Notes under the pieces: generated by a model
Databases searched by the model: none
The model's input: only the letters and a program-made list of their open reading frames with translations
What the model was told of the DNA's origin: nothing
Assembly: GCA_037953745.1 (NCBI GenBank)
Contig: JBAKBP010013106.1
Span: forward strand, 1 to 64,000
DNA length: 64,000 bases
DNA from: Lithodes maja
Taxonomy: Eukaryota > Arthropoda > Malacostraca > Decapoda > Lithodidae
Direction of reading: 5' to 3'
Shown: piece by piece, positions 44,535 to 55,483 of the stretch
How positions within the stretch are numbered: the first letter of the stretch is position 1
Layout of the letters: each line of letters starts with the position of its first letter
Made by a program: the position numbers and the translations under genes

Positions 44535-46353
44535 TGTGACGCACCCAGTGCGTGGCAACGCAACCTGATTGTACTCCTTGGTACTCCACTGTACCGCCAC
44601 TGTGTGGTACCGCTGTACCGCTGTACCGTGCTGGCTGCTTATATTGAGTGTGACAACGTATAACTATGTTCTTTGTATCTCTGCAAAGGTCTCGTCATGT
44701 GCTAACCAGTGGTGGATTTTGTTTTAAGCCATGTCGAGACCTTCCATTTAATATGTAGTATCAATAGAGAAGTTGATAGATAAGACAATGGGAGTTCAGA
44801 GAGAGAGAGTGAGTTAGTTTTCAGAGCGAGAGGGTAGCAACGCGCCACGCTGCCGGAGTGGTGGTTGCCAGACGTATGGACCGGTTGGCAGCCTTGCGCT
44901 TATAGCTAGGTGCGACAGGGTTGGTAGTCCATTGCCGCCTGCCTATGTTGCCTGGGTTGCCCATGTTGTCGTACTGCACATTGCCTGGAGGCTCGCTGTG
45001 TGTTCCATGATCAGGTTGCCTAGAACCTTTGAGATTCTAACATCCCTTGCCCTCTCTCCCAATTTCTCACGGTTGCACTCTTTCTCTCTGACGACATTAC
45101 TCTCATTTCATTCTTCTCTCTATTTAAATGCATAACCTTCCCTTGAGGTCCTAAAGGAGTTTCAGCACTCACCTCTCGTATTACTCTTAGGACAAGCATA
45201 TATTTACATGTATTAGATTTAAGGGGTTAATGTGAACAGCGATCTTCTTGATGAGGATAGTTGGTGAACGTTCTACATGTTCACGAGTTATATGCCCAGC
45301 TCATCATCCAATTTGTGACTAGACTAGTGCCATGTGTAAGAGCCCGACCATGCCCAGGAGTTGTCTGTAGAGGGGCGAGGACTTAGCCTTGATTTGCCTA
45401 CCGAGCCAGGAGCGAGTGCAGTACCAGAGACTACAGCTCGCTCGTAGTGCCGGTATAGTAGAGTAACGTAATTTATCTGTCCTTGTGTTCTCTGCAGTCT
45501 TTTCCTGGGTTCTCGCTTTCGGTGCTGGGACTCGTTGTTCCTGTGACTTGGCCTGCTAGCTAGAACACATGGGGATGATGAGTGGGTGATATCTTTATTT
45601 TACTATGCATTGCAGCTCTCTTTAAGTTTATGTATATAACACTTTACAATACACATTACTCACACACAAGACAACACTATTAATACTTTCATGTATCAAT
45701 TAACTGCACTGTCGTTTTGCTGCTGTGTCCGGAGTTCCGTTGCGTAGGGCGCATACGGACTCAGAGGGGAGACAGAGTGAGAGAAGCGAAGTAGCCTATG
45801 CGGTAGTAGGCTACCGGCGCAGTACTGTTGCCTGCAACCTTTTAGTTATTCCAAGTATAGATTCATTCTTATAATAAGTGACTACTATTTATGTTCCTTC
45901 CATGTGTATTATTAGGTATCTACTGGATCATGAACATCTTGTATGCTACATGCTAGTGTATGTTAGTAGGGGACAGTTATTCTAGTGCACGCGCTTTCAA
46001 GTAGGCGTGTACATTTGTCATTTAGCATTTCACTGTCATACCTTTAGCCTGCTTCTATTCTACATTATTAGAGGCTTAATATTAACGTAGTTTCTTGAGT
46101 ATTGCATTTCTTTAGTAATAACGTAACCTATAAATGTCTGAGGGAGTTTAGCCTCATAGCCTACCCCTGTTGTACACTTTCGCCGAGTTAAGGTACCTCG
46201 TTACCATAGACGATAACTCTGTAGGGCGTTGGTGCTTTTGTTGTCTGGAGCATATAGTATTTGGGACTGGAATCGAGCGTGTCGTTGTCACATAAGCCAT
46301 TTCTGTCCTACGATCAAGAATCCCGAATATGTATTGCCGATCCAGCCGTAACA
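44535..46353 (+). repeat. 3' LTR
   Basis: 1819 bp, the same length as the 5' LTR, bounded by TGTGAC and TAACA, and followed by the CGGG duplication (46354-46357). Confidence 0.93.
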
Positions 46354-46357
46354 CGGG

Positions 46358-46802
46358 GCATACAATCACCCACGTTTGTATTCCTACTTTCATTCTCACC
46401 CACACAATCCTTGAACCCACAGACCCATACTCTCTTACACATTCCTTCCATTTGCTACTTACAAACAAACATGCACCTTCTCTCGCTATTCCTTCACTCA
46501 CTCCAGCACACACACCTATTCCACACTCCCACTCTCTCACATCTGAACCTTTCCATTTGGTCTCTGTCATTCCACATACATCCAGCCTGGCATTCACTAA
46601 CACTTCCAGAACCTCTCTCTCTTTTGTGCCATCATTCATGCCACTAACATTCCATGTCGCCATTCTCAGAATGTCCGAAGGCATGTCCTTAGTCGGTCGT
46701 GGTTCGTCAACGTTGGTTCCGTCCGCATCCGAGGCTGTTCGTTCGTTTTTTTTTGCTTAGATATTTTTTCCGGGTGGGGGTTGCAAGCCCACCGACCCAA
46801 CC
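46358..46802 (-). pseudogene. RTE LINE 5' end and start of endonuclease
   Basis: The minus-strand frame starts near 46684 (MPSDILRMATWNVSGMN) and runs through EVLVNARLDVCGMTETKWKG and REWECGIGVCAGVSEG to IQTWVIVCPV, where the LTR element cuts in. The catalytic Asn of the TWNV block and Glu of TETK are present. Upstream, about 110 bases of 5'UTR contain a long A run (read on the minus strand). Confidence 0.75.
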
Positions 46803-47368
46803 TCTTGAGAATAATAAATTAATCAGTGATAGGCAATATGGTTTTAGACGATGTCGATCAACTGCAGACATTCTTTGCCTTCTTACGCATCAAATCAACC
46901 AAGCTACAGACCAACATGGTGAAACACATACAATAGCACTGGATATATCAAAGGCATTTGATAGAGTCTGGCATCAATCCTTATTGTCGAAGATGTCACA
47001 CTACGGCCTTGCATCATTAGTTCCACTAATTTCTTCTTATCTTCATAACAGAAAAATATGTGTAATGGTAGATGGCCTTTATTCTCAATTTTACTCAATA
47101 AATGCTGTTGTTCCCCAGGGATCAGTTTTGGCCCCAACTCTGTTCCTCATTCATATCAATGATCTCATATCTACCACTAATAATCCAATACATTCCTATG
47201 CAGATGACTCAACACTCCACAGTTCCTTCACATTTACCAATTCTTTCACCCAACCCGATCTAATAAATTCAAAAATAAACACTGCAATTTCTCTGAACCA
47301 GGACCTTTCTAGAATTAATGAATGGGACAAAAGAATCTAGTTTCCTTTAATGCACAGAAAACCAAGTA

Positions 47369-47459
47369 CAGTCGACGCTCGATTTAACGGACTAATAGGG
47401 GGGAGACCGAGTCCGTTGCTGGAAAAAGTCCGTAGCTGGAAAATTGCCTTCGTATTTCG

Positions 47460-47518
<59 letters not shown>

Positions 47519-47770
47519 ACACGTTGTGCTGTACTGTCCCTGAAAACATAATAAAGGTCTTATTTGTTGTCATTGATATGATAAATTTCACATGGAGAAA
47601 AAAAAAAAAAAAAAAAAAAAAGGAAGGATATCCCCTCCTCTGTAGGCCTACTCCCTCCCCTCCCCGTCCCGCCTCAACCCCGACCCCGTTACTGTGATAA
47701 TGTTGATAAGCCTTGTGCTACACCCTATTGATAATGCAAAACTATTGAACACACTTAAAAGTGTATGTTA
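47369..47770 (+). mobile_element. pogo-like end (family P) with poly(T)/poly(A), inside LINE F
   Basis: After a TA (47367-47368) comes CAGTCGACGCTCGATTTAAC and a GGACTAATAGGGGGG stretch typical of the P ends. A T run of about 51 (47463-47513) and an A run (47599-47621) follow. LINE F coding resumes near 47770. No right inverted repeat was recognised, so this may be a solo end or a broken element. Confidence 0.6.
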
Positions 47771-48412
47771 TTTGGTCTCTATAATCTGTGAATCATTTCC
47801 GATATGATAGAATTAAAGAAAGCATTGCTAAGAATGCCTCTAAAAAACTAGGACTCCTGTACAGAGTTCGAGAATTCTTCACTGACGAGCAGTTGGCCGT
47901 AATATATAAAAGTCATGTGCGTTCTCAGATGGATTACTGTTCACCTCTGTGGAGTGGAAATGGAGTGGTTGCATTGAGGTAGTTGGACAAAATTCAAAAT
48001 AAAGCTATTAGATTAATCAATAACCCTGCAATCACACAGGACCTTCCTACATTATCCATACAAAGAAACGTTGCATCCCTTGCATTATTCTACAAATATT
48101 TTCACAGCAATTGTTCCGAGGAACTTGCTTCAATTGTGCCGCCTCTCCACATCTTTCCCCGTAGAACTAGGGCAGCTGAGAGCGCCCATGAATTTACACT
48201 TTCTCCTCCACAATGCAGAACTTCTGCTTATCAAAATTCATTTATCCCTAGAACTACTACTCTTTGGAATTCACTTCCCTCGAGTTGCTTTCCACAAACT
48301 TACAATCTACAAAAGTTTAAATCCAGTTTTTACAAACATTTTATGAATGGAGGATGCCTTTAGGCACATGGACCTTTTTGTTTTATCTGTTTTTCCTTCC
48401 TCCATTCATTGT

Positions 48413-48455
<43 letters not shown>

Positions 48456-48456
<1 letters not shown>

Positions 48457-49187
48457 ATACAGGTGCTGCAGTCAGACTTAGTTGATTCTTGCTGAGGCAC
48501 GGTTAGCATTCTACCAACATCAGCCACAGTGATGACATGATGGGGCGGGGTTGTGGAAGAACTTTATTGTATGGAATTTTGTACAAAGCTCATGCTTAAA
48601 AAGCAATTATTGTATTATATTCCAACTGCAGAAAGGCAACTACGTCCGAGCCGTTACAATGTATATAATGGATAACGGTGTTAAACCATTGTACTGTATG
48701 AATGTATGAATGATGAGTGTGCCCCCCCTCCAAAAAAAAAATCTTAATACACAAGAAGAATGTACAGTTTTATTTGCTTTCAAAGCTACTTATAGTACTA
48801 ATTTGTACAGTTAGCCATTAATGTCCTTGAACATTGACTATTAGAATATTTGCCCATTCCATGTGTGCCACCATGCCCCTTGTACGATTATTTTAATTAG
48901 TAAGGGTTGTTATGGTAGAGTTAGGTTTTATGAAATATGGATTGTAATTGGTAGCGTGACAATCTTGGCCTGTATATGGTGCGATGTAGCGAGGGAATGT
49001 ATAAATCAACACATAGATATTGGTTTAGTGAATATACTGGTTTATAGCGTTGTTCAAAAAGTAGTGCAAGTCACTAGAAGTCTAGGTTCAAATCCATTCA
49101 ATCCTACTACCCATACAAAAATAAATTAATCCCCCCCCCCTGGACTGACCATATAAACTACTCTAATTTTCTCTATCTTCTTTCCAG
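48456..49187 (+). other. intergenic or intronic sequence upstream of the TMEM17-like exon
   Basis: AT-rich, with poly(C) and poly(A) runs (about 48722-48743, 49130-49140). No exon, element or tRNA is convincingly visible. TTTTCTCTATCTTCTTTCCAG provides a good pyrimidine tract and acceptor for the next exon. Confidence 0.45.
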
Positions 49188-49301
49188 TTTTCATATATAT
49201 CCAGTTTGTACCAGTGGATTCTAGTTGCAGTTCACATTGCTGTGCCATTAATTGAAATTATTCGATTGTATATTGGCCATGTTGGAAACCTTGAGGAAAA
49301 G
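49188..49301 (+). CDS. TMEM17: TMEM17-like internal exon
   Basis: A 114-bp exon (38 codons, phase 0 at both ends) between a pyrimidine-rich tract ending in CAG (49187) and the donor GTAAGT (49302). It reads FSYISSLYQWILVAVHIAVP, then LIEIIRLYIGHVGNLEEK. The hydrophobic helix followed by LIE.IRLY.G..GNL.EK is characteristic of TMEM17, a tetraspan protein of the ciliary transition zone. Its paralogues TMEM216, TMEM138 and TMEM80 share the fold but fit less well at this motif. No neighbouring exons of the gene were found in the window. The downstream intron contains the decayed RTE LINE. Confidence 0.75.
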
Positions 49302-50359
49302 GTAAGTGTTCTTGACCATAATTAGTAAGTATCCAACTGTAGCTTAAGATATGATTAGTTTATTTTGTATTTAAGCAATTTACACTGTTTTCTGTCGCTT
49401 TTGTAGTAGAGCATGTTATTACAGTTTTACTGAAAAAACAATTTATAAAGGATGTATTTGTAATCTTCGTTGTGATAAGGGTGGACACATTATGAAACAA
49501 TATAGTGAAAGTTTCACTTCTACATACTGTACTTTTAAAGTTGGCGAGGTTGCAGGAGAGCAGTAGAAAGATGACTAGGTAGGTTTGACATGGATGGTGT
49601 AGAGGAAGTGATCTGTACAGCATGTGAGGAGGTTTGTGGAGTAAGGAGAAGAGGGAGGGGAGTGAAGGGTGGTGGACAGAAGAGGTAAAAATAGCTGTGG
49701 AAGACGAGGAGAAATCGTATAGAGAGTGTTTGGGTAGTACAGGGAATGAAGATTTGGAGAGACAGAAAAGAGCGAGGTACTTGGAGAAAAAGAGAGTAGT
49801 GAAGGAAAGTAAGAGATGAGTAGATGAGGAATATGGAAGGAATCTGAGTGTAAAATGGAGGGAATGTAAGAAACTGTTCTGGAAAAAAGTCAAGAAAGTT
49901 AGGGAAGGTAGCAAGGGAAACAGTAAGGGTGTGAAAGATAAGAATGGGCGAGTGCTAGCCGAGAAGCAAGAGAGAATCGAAAGATGGACGGAGTACTTCA
50001 ACGAATTGCTGAATGTAAGGAATGAAGCGCCAGCAAACATAGTTGGATGAGGTATGGGAGGGAAAAGAAAAGAAGTAGTGGAGGAGGAGGTCAGGATCAG
50101 GAGGTCAGAAGTGTGTGAAGCCATGAAAAGAGTGAAGTTGGGGAAAGCACCAGGAATAGATGGAGTGTGTGGGAAATGCTAAGGTATGGTGGTGAGATAG
50201 TGATCGAATGGATATGGAAAATGTGCCAACTAGCATGGGAGAACGGGAGTTCACCTGATGACTGGAAGACAGGCATAATAGTCTCCCAATATAAGGGTAA
50301 AGAGGAATGTGTGGTAACCACCGAAGAATATGTCTTTTACGTGTAGTAGGGAAGGTGTA

Positions 50360-50570
50360 CAGTCGCGCTAATAAGTGATGTCTCGGCACTAAGTATATTT
50401 TGATCAATAATTGGTATCAGCAATATCTAAGCTTAATTTCTTTATACTGAGTAAAATCTACAAGCATATTTCTACACTTACCCACCCTATTCAACATCTG
50501 ACAGACATTAGTACAGTACAGAGGAAGCCAAACGTAATGACAGCTGGGACATGACTTATTAGTGCGACCG
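50360..50570. mobile_element. Tc1/mariner-type MITE
   Basis: 211 bp, flanked by TA (50358-50359 and 50571-50572). Termini are CAGTCGCGCTAATAAGT and, inverted, CGGTCGCACTAATAAGT (15 of 17 match). It interrupts the GKVYSR codons of RTE copy 2, and the sequence on both sides fits the intact RTE. Non-coding. Confidence 0.85.
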
Positions 50571-50624
50571 TACAGTAGAGTAGTGATTGAAAGAGTGGGA
50601 GCGAGAATGGAAAATATATAGGTG

Positions 50625-51686
50625 CAAAGGAGTACAAAGGAAATCAAGCAACAACAGGTCTAGTGACTCCTCTAGGCTGCTTGTCCTCCAAAACACTGGA
50701 TCAAGTGTCCAAACAGTGGTTTAGAGTGGGTAAGGGAAAATTGGAAAGGAAACCACTGCCCTGGAACTAATGTCCGTTGCAGGACTAGGAAGTTAGTAGG
50801 GGACAGATGGGTTAGTAACATAACACAGTTTAAGGATCTTTCGTATATCTGGGAAAAAGAGAGTAACGACTTAGTAATGTACTGTATATACGCAATAATC
50901 CTTTGATGAATCTGAGGGGGGAATAAAATAAAGCTATTAATTTACAAACGCAGTCAGTCGTGGGTTTGATGCAAGATATTTGTCTAGGCGAAGTTTAAAA
51001 GAATCAACAGTGCTGCAGTCTAACGTCTCGGGCAAGCCCATTCCACAAGTTGACAACTCGATTGAAGAAGAAATTCTTACATTCGTGCGAGTTAAAAGAT
51101 TTATCAATAATTTTGCAAACGTTCCCCACATGTAATTAGACTGGTCGATAGTGAAGTACTTACTACAGTTCATATTGTCGATGCCTTTGATAATTTTGAA
51201 CACTTGAATTAAGTCGCCTCTTAATCTGCGCTGGGTTAAAGGAAATAGATTTAATTCTCTAAGACACTCCTCGTATGGTTTGTTCTTTAGGCTAGGTATC
51301 ATTTTGGCAATTTTACGTTGAACTCGTTCTAGCTTGTCTATATCTTTTTGGTAATAAGGGCACCAGGGCTGAACGCAGTATTCCAGAAGAGGGCGGACTA
51401 AGGAATTGTATAGAGTTAGGAAAACTTCTTGGGATTTATACTCAAATGACCTGCCTATAAAGTCAATTATTTTGTTTGCCTTCTTAACAACTTCTGAACA
51501 TTGTTGACTCGGTTTTAGGTTACTCGATATTGTTACTCCCAGATCGGTTTCTCTGTCTCCACTCTTAAGCCGAGTGCCATTCATCGAATAGTTTGCTTTC
51601 TCATTTCGGTATCCGATATGTAGTACTCTACATTTATCCGCATTAAAACTCATTTGCCAAATTTGGGCCCAATATGACAACTTCAG
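50625..51686 (-). mobile_element. LINE family E, 5'-truncated copy 1
   Basis: Minus-strand copy flanked by an 8-bp duplication TATAGGTG (50617-50624 and 51687-51694). It has about 250 C-terminal codons (WAQIWQMSFNADKCRVLHIG to PRLTAFVN, 51680-50937), then a ~300-bp 3'UTR ending in repeats that read AGTACAAAGG on the + strand. The sequence is close to copy 3 at 61404, with small indels (for example near 51120). CR1-like by its KLERVQRKIAKMIPSLKN block. Confidence 0.85.
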
Positions 51687-52081
51687 TATAGGTGACGAGC
51701 AGGGCGGGTTTAGGAAGTACAGTCAACCCTCGAATGTGCGGACTAATAGGGGGGGACCCTTGTCCGCACATTGAAAAAGTTCGGACATTGGAAATACTGT
51801 AGAGTAAAAATACGATGATTTTTAACCTGTACTAACCTAAACTGTACAGTATACAGTAATTATATAATTATAAAAATATTTTGTTGCATGCAGAAATAAC
51901 TCGGGTTTAGACTCCCTACTGATACGGCCGACATAGCCACACAAGAACAAGAACACACACACACACACACAAGAAGTGGTGGTACAGGAAGAAGGATTGG
52001 AGGGAGAGGTGCAACAGGAAGGGGAAATGGTAGGATAAAGACAGGGAATATCAATCATAATGGTAAAGCAACAGGTGCAAG

Positions 52082-53232
52082 ATGGTCTATAGCAATGTGG
52101 ATGGGCTGCTATCAAAGAAATTAGAAATAAACGATTACATCAGACAGGAAGAGCCCTTAATATTGTGTCTGTGTGAAACTAAACTAAATAAAGGGATAAG
52201 TTTGGAGGGAATGGGATGGAACAACTATAATATCTGGAGAAGGGATAGAGAAGACAAGATGGGGGGAGGGGTGCTAATTCTTACACATAATAAATTGAAA
52301 ACCAGAATGATTGATCTGAATAATAGTAAAGCGGAAATATTAGCAGTAGAATTGATAGATGATGACAATCAAAAGGCGGATATTGTAGTGGCCTACATGC
52401 CGCCCTACACAGGGGCTTGGGAAGAGGAGGAATACAAATTTATCAAAGATGAGATGATTATTTGTATTGAAAAATTAACTCGTAGAAACAATGAATTAAT
52501 TATAGTAGGGGACTTCAACTGTAAAGAGGTGGATTGGGAGCAGAGAGAAGCTGGTAGCAACGTGAACTCGTGGGGGTATAGGCTACTGGATATGGTAACA
52601 GAAAATTTATTGGTGCAAAATATAAAGGAAAATACAAGAAGAAGGGGAAATGATGAAGCATCCAGATTGGACCTAATGTTTACTAGAGACCCAGATGTAA
52701 TTTCTGATATAAAATACTTACCACCTTTAGGCAAGAGCGATCACGTTGTAATGGATATAGAAATCCTATTGGGTTATTCCAATATGGAGGAGAGGGAGGA
52801 GCACAAGGAAACTAGGTTTGACTATGCAAAAGGAGACTACCAATCACTGAGACAATACTTTAGAGATGTTGACTGGAGTGAAATACATCAGAGAAATAGT
52901 GTAGATGAGAAGTATGGAGTATTTAAAACAATATATGAAGAAGGAGTTAATAAATATGTTCCTAAACAAGGTAATAGGTCAGCGAAGGTAAAGGATTGGT
53001 TTAATGAAAAATGTAGGAAAGCCAAGGAAAAGAGAGACCAAGCGTGGAAGGCAGCTAGAAAAAGGTGTAATAGAGAAACTTGGAACAGATACAAGAGATT
53101 AAGAAATGTATATGCTGCAATCAGGAGACAAGAAGCCAGAGAATATGAGAAGAACATTGTGAAAAAATGTAAGAGTGATCCTAAGCTGTTCTATAGGTTT
53201 ATAAATAGTAAAATGAAGGTAAGGGGTAGAAT
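52082..53232 (+). pseudogene. LINE A ORF2, endonuclease domain
   Basis: AP-type endonuclease that nicks target DNA to prime reverse transcription. From the ATG-like start at 52082 the motifs are MVYSNVDGLLSKKLE, ILCLCETKLNKG (catalytic Glu, about 52158), IVVAYMPPYTG (about 52383), LIIVGDFNCKEVDW (about 52497) and LGKSDHVVMDIE (about 52728). It runs on into a Lys/Arg-rich linker and is cut at 53232 by the hAT-like MITE. The true start may be upstream, where a diverged ORF1 end could lie. Confidence 0.8.
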
Positions 53233-54290
53233 TAGGGTTGCACCGATTAATCGGTAGGTAATCGGTAACCGGCCTAATCGGCCACTTTGCCAATTAATTG
53301 GTATCGGCTTTTTGGCCGATTAATCGGGGCCGATTAGTACCTTGATTTCTCCTTATGATAACATGTGTAAAACAATATTAATAATGTAAATTTCAGGATG
53401 CTGATGTTAGTAAAAAATTAATATATCTCCTCAGTATTTATTTCAAGTAAGTTCTTCTGAAAATGGACATTCTAAAGGTATTCTTCACATGTAATTTTAG
53501 ATTAACCAAAGAATTTCAGACCTTAACCCGTCCAGCCCCGGCTAGTTTTGTAATGTTTGTTCACCAGAACCCGGCCGGTTTTCAAAAAATGGTTTTATTC
53601 CAGAAACAATAGCGAATGGGTTAGGAATGAAGGAAAAACCACGAAAAACCGCTCAAAAAGCTTAAAGAATGGTCCTACAGAGCCCCCGAAAACGTATTTT
53701 ACAAGAGTAAAAAATTGAAGGCAATTACCCCAAAAAACCAGGTTATTGCGCGCTCACGCGCACGCACGTGGACTTTGAGAGTTTTCAACCATCGGCACGG
53801 TTGCGTGGGATACGTACACAGTTCCCATACAAATCTGAGCCCTCTTGCGTGGCTACACCTGAGGTTACGGTCGGCGCAATTAGGGGCAATTAGGGTGACG
53901 CGCCAGGCGCGTCTCTGGGGCTGTGCGTTACATACATCGCCGACGCGCCAGGCGCGTCGCTGGGGCTGTACGGGTTAATCTTAAAAAAATAATTGAGATA
54001 GGCCTATCCTCAATGTACTGGTATCGAGTAATTTTAAGATGCAAAAAAATGAACAAATTATTAAAGCTAACTCTTCAGAATTCATAAAAGAGGTGATAGT
54101 CCGGTACAAACTAGACATGGTTACATTATGTTTTTAATATTGCTGTAAGCCTACCAGTGTCCAGTAGGCTAATTAATAAAGATTGATATTGTTTACAATT
54201 TAAATAATCGGCACCGATTAATCGGCCGATACCGATTATCGTTAACCGATTAATCGGTAATCGGCCAAATTGCTTATCGGTGCAACCCTA
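53233..54290. mobile_element. hAT-like MITE containing a piggyBac MITE
   Basis: 1,058 bp flanked by a perfect 8-bp duplication GGTAGAAT (53225-53232 and 54291-54298), the size expected for hAT elements. The ends TAGGGTTGCACCG and CGGTGCAACCCTA are exact inverted repeats. The terminal ~90 bp on each side are full of CGATTAATCGG motifs able to form stems. A 448-bp piggyBac-type MITE sits inside, so the hAT-like element alone is about 606 bp. Non-coding. Confidence 0.9.
53527..53974 (-). mobile_element. piggyBac-type MITE, copy 2
   Basis: 448 bp flanked by TTAA (53523-53526 and 53975-53978). It is the inverted counterpart of the MITE at 11831-12268: CCCGTCCAGCCCCGGC at the left, GGGGCTGTACGGG at the right, and the same interior. 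It differs by small indels, including a duplicated GGGGCAATTA stretch near 53882. Confidence 0.9.
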
Positions 54291-54298
54291 GGTAGAAT

Positions 54299-54576
54299 AG
54301 TGAGGTTGAAGGTTGAAGGGACCACTTATGATGACGACCAGAATATGTGTGAAATTATGAACAATACACTACACTCAGTATATACTAAAGGTGACAACTT
54401 TGAAGAAGTACCGGTAGGTGAAATTGGTGATAAATTGGGAGAGATTAATTTTCTCCCAGAGGAGCTAGTAGAAATAATGAAAAGACTAGATGTGAAAAAA
54501 GCAGAGGGACCTGACAATGTAGCGGGATGGATTTTGAAAGAATGTGCTGACGAACTAGTGAAACCCTTATTAAAAT
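54299..54576 (+). pseudogene. LINE A ORF2, start of reverse transcriptase
   Basis: Continues the endonuclease frame after the MITE: IVRLKVEGTTYDDDQNMCEI, the FTEE-like spacer, then VKKAEGPDNVAGWILKECAD and ELVKPLLK. It is cut at about 54576 by repeat H; the next codons, KYSLEVGKLPMDWKRANIVP, are found at about 55484. Confidence 0.78.
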
Positions 54577-55480
54577 GTAAAACTTGCAAACTAAACAAAC
54601 CAAAATTGGGACAAGGACAATATAAAGTCAAATTAAATTATCAAAATCGCTATGTGGAAACAACGCTTACTAAAATGAAAACTATTAAATAAAAGAACAC
54701 AATCCACCACATAGGGTGTACATTACTATATGAGCAAGTTAATCTGTTTCCCAAGCAAACTAATCGCACATATAACAACGCACTATCGTCACGTTAAAGG
54801 AAGTAGTCAAGTTTGGGAAGTCCGGGACGTTCTGGCAAATTTTACTAAACTCTGCATGAATAAAGAAACTAAATGTTAAATGTCAAAATATTATTTAAAA
54901 TCAAATTTGCAACATGACAAGACATTAACAATAGTACAAAATACAAATATTGATAAGATATCTATACTATTACAAAATAATATATAAAATACAGTACAGC
55001 ACTCACTAACGATAGTGCTATCGGGTAGGTACCTGTAAGCATAGCATGCCTCAAGTGACCCCTATCAATAACTACCCTACAAATAACCTACATTTATAGC
55101 ACAAATAAACTAAGGAAATCGCAAAAGTAAGCAATTGATACTATCGACAATGAATACATATAATATAAAGACAAATAATTGCAAAATATGAAGTAACAAC
55201 AGATTTAAACAAAGAGTACTCTTTTAACAAGAACAATAAATTTAAAAAATCATCAATATTAATATTAATAATAGAAAAAGAAAAAGATAAACAATAAATA
55301 CAGACAAAAAACAATAAATACAGACAAAAAGTAAGCAGAGGTTATACAAGAAACTTCAAGTTAAAAAGGCTTGATTAAAATTATTGATGTCAAATTTTAG
55401 AATACAGTCACAATAATTGACCCTAAAAAGATTAAATTTATGGAACAATTTACTTGCCTCAAAACTTTTGAGAATATGAG
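54577..55480 (-). repeat. repeat H, copy 3 (longest)
   Basis: About 900 bp of AT-rich non-coding DNA, inserted in the RT of LINE A and in reverse orientation to the copy at 10870-12300. It carries the unoccupied TTAA (54925-54928) where copy 1 holds a piggyBac MITE, and the unoccupied site of SINE A near 55420. A direct duplication, AAACAATAAATACAGACAAAA, occurs near 55300. Its class is not recognised and the exact ends are uncertain. Confidence 0.65.
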
Positions 55481-55483
55481 ATA

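Larger units (their letters stand above)
31269..46353 (+). mobile_element. Ty3/gypsy LTR retrotransposon, Gmr1-type (integrase before RT), with a piggyBac inside gag
   Basis: 15,085 bp including a 5.9-kb piggyBac insert. It has two 1819-bp LTRs (31269-33087 and 44535-46353), each starting TGTGAC and ending TAACA. The flanking 4-bp duplication is CGGG (31265-31268 and 46354-46357). Between the LTRs lie a primer-binding site (33091), gag, protease, integrase, RT, RNase H and a polypurine tract. Integrase lies upstream of RT although the RT is of Ty3/gypsy type, the arrangement described for Gmr1-like elements. No env-like frame is seen. Lesions are the piggyBac insert and a deletion between RT and RNase H. 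Confidence 0.9.
28581..46802 (-). mobile_element. RTE-like LINE, copy 1, nested in LINE F and split by an LTR retrotransposon
   Basis: Minus-strand element in two pieces. 46802-46358 is the 5'UTR and the start of the endonuclease (MATWNVSGMNDGTKERE, LDVCGMTETKWKG). 31268-28581 is the rest of the endonuclease, the RT, the C-terminal domain and a 3' end GGCGTCAGGCAATAGATAGA with ATAG repeats. The LTR element sits between them with a 4-bp CGGG duplication. Outside the LTR insert the coding sequence has only one visible lesion, a TGA at 28997-28999. The 3' tail is shared with SINE A. Confidence 0.85.
27640..48455 (+). mobile_element. Jockey-like LINE F, split by a 17-kb nested insertion
   Basis: Part 1 (27640-28580) encodes the region before and into the RT: WFDHNCARVTEQKA, KAPGPDEIPQIVLKNWS and NYRPIAITSTLGKVFEIILN. 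Part 2 (46803-48417) resumes exactly there with LISDRQYGFRRCRSTADILC, ALDISKAFDRVWH, VVPQGSVLAPTLF and YADDSTLHSS (about 47200). The C-terminal block WNSLPSSCFPQTYNLQKFKS and stop follow at 48363, and a short 3'UTR ends in poly(A) (48418-48455). A poly(A) tail fits the Jockey group. Part 2 is itself broken by a pogo-like end at 47369 and has a frameshift near 47330 and a stop at 47980. The insert is the RTE LINE at 28581-46802. Confidence 0.82.

Noticed and set aside
47337..47591. Minus-strand frame with poly-Lys
   Set aside because: Translation of a long T run; simple sequence.
49070..49115. tRNA B-box-like GGTTCAAATCC
   Set aside because: No convincing A box upstream and no stems; left out as chance similarity.
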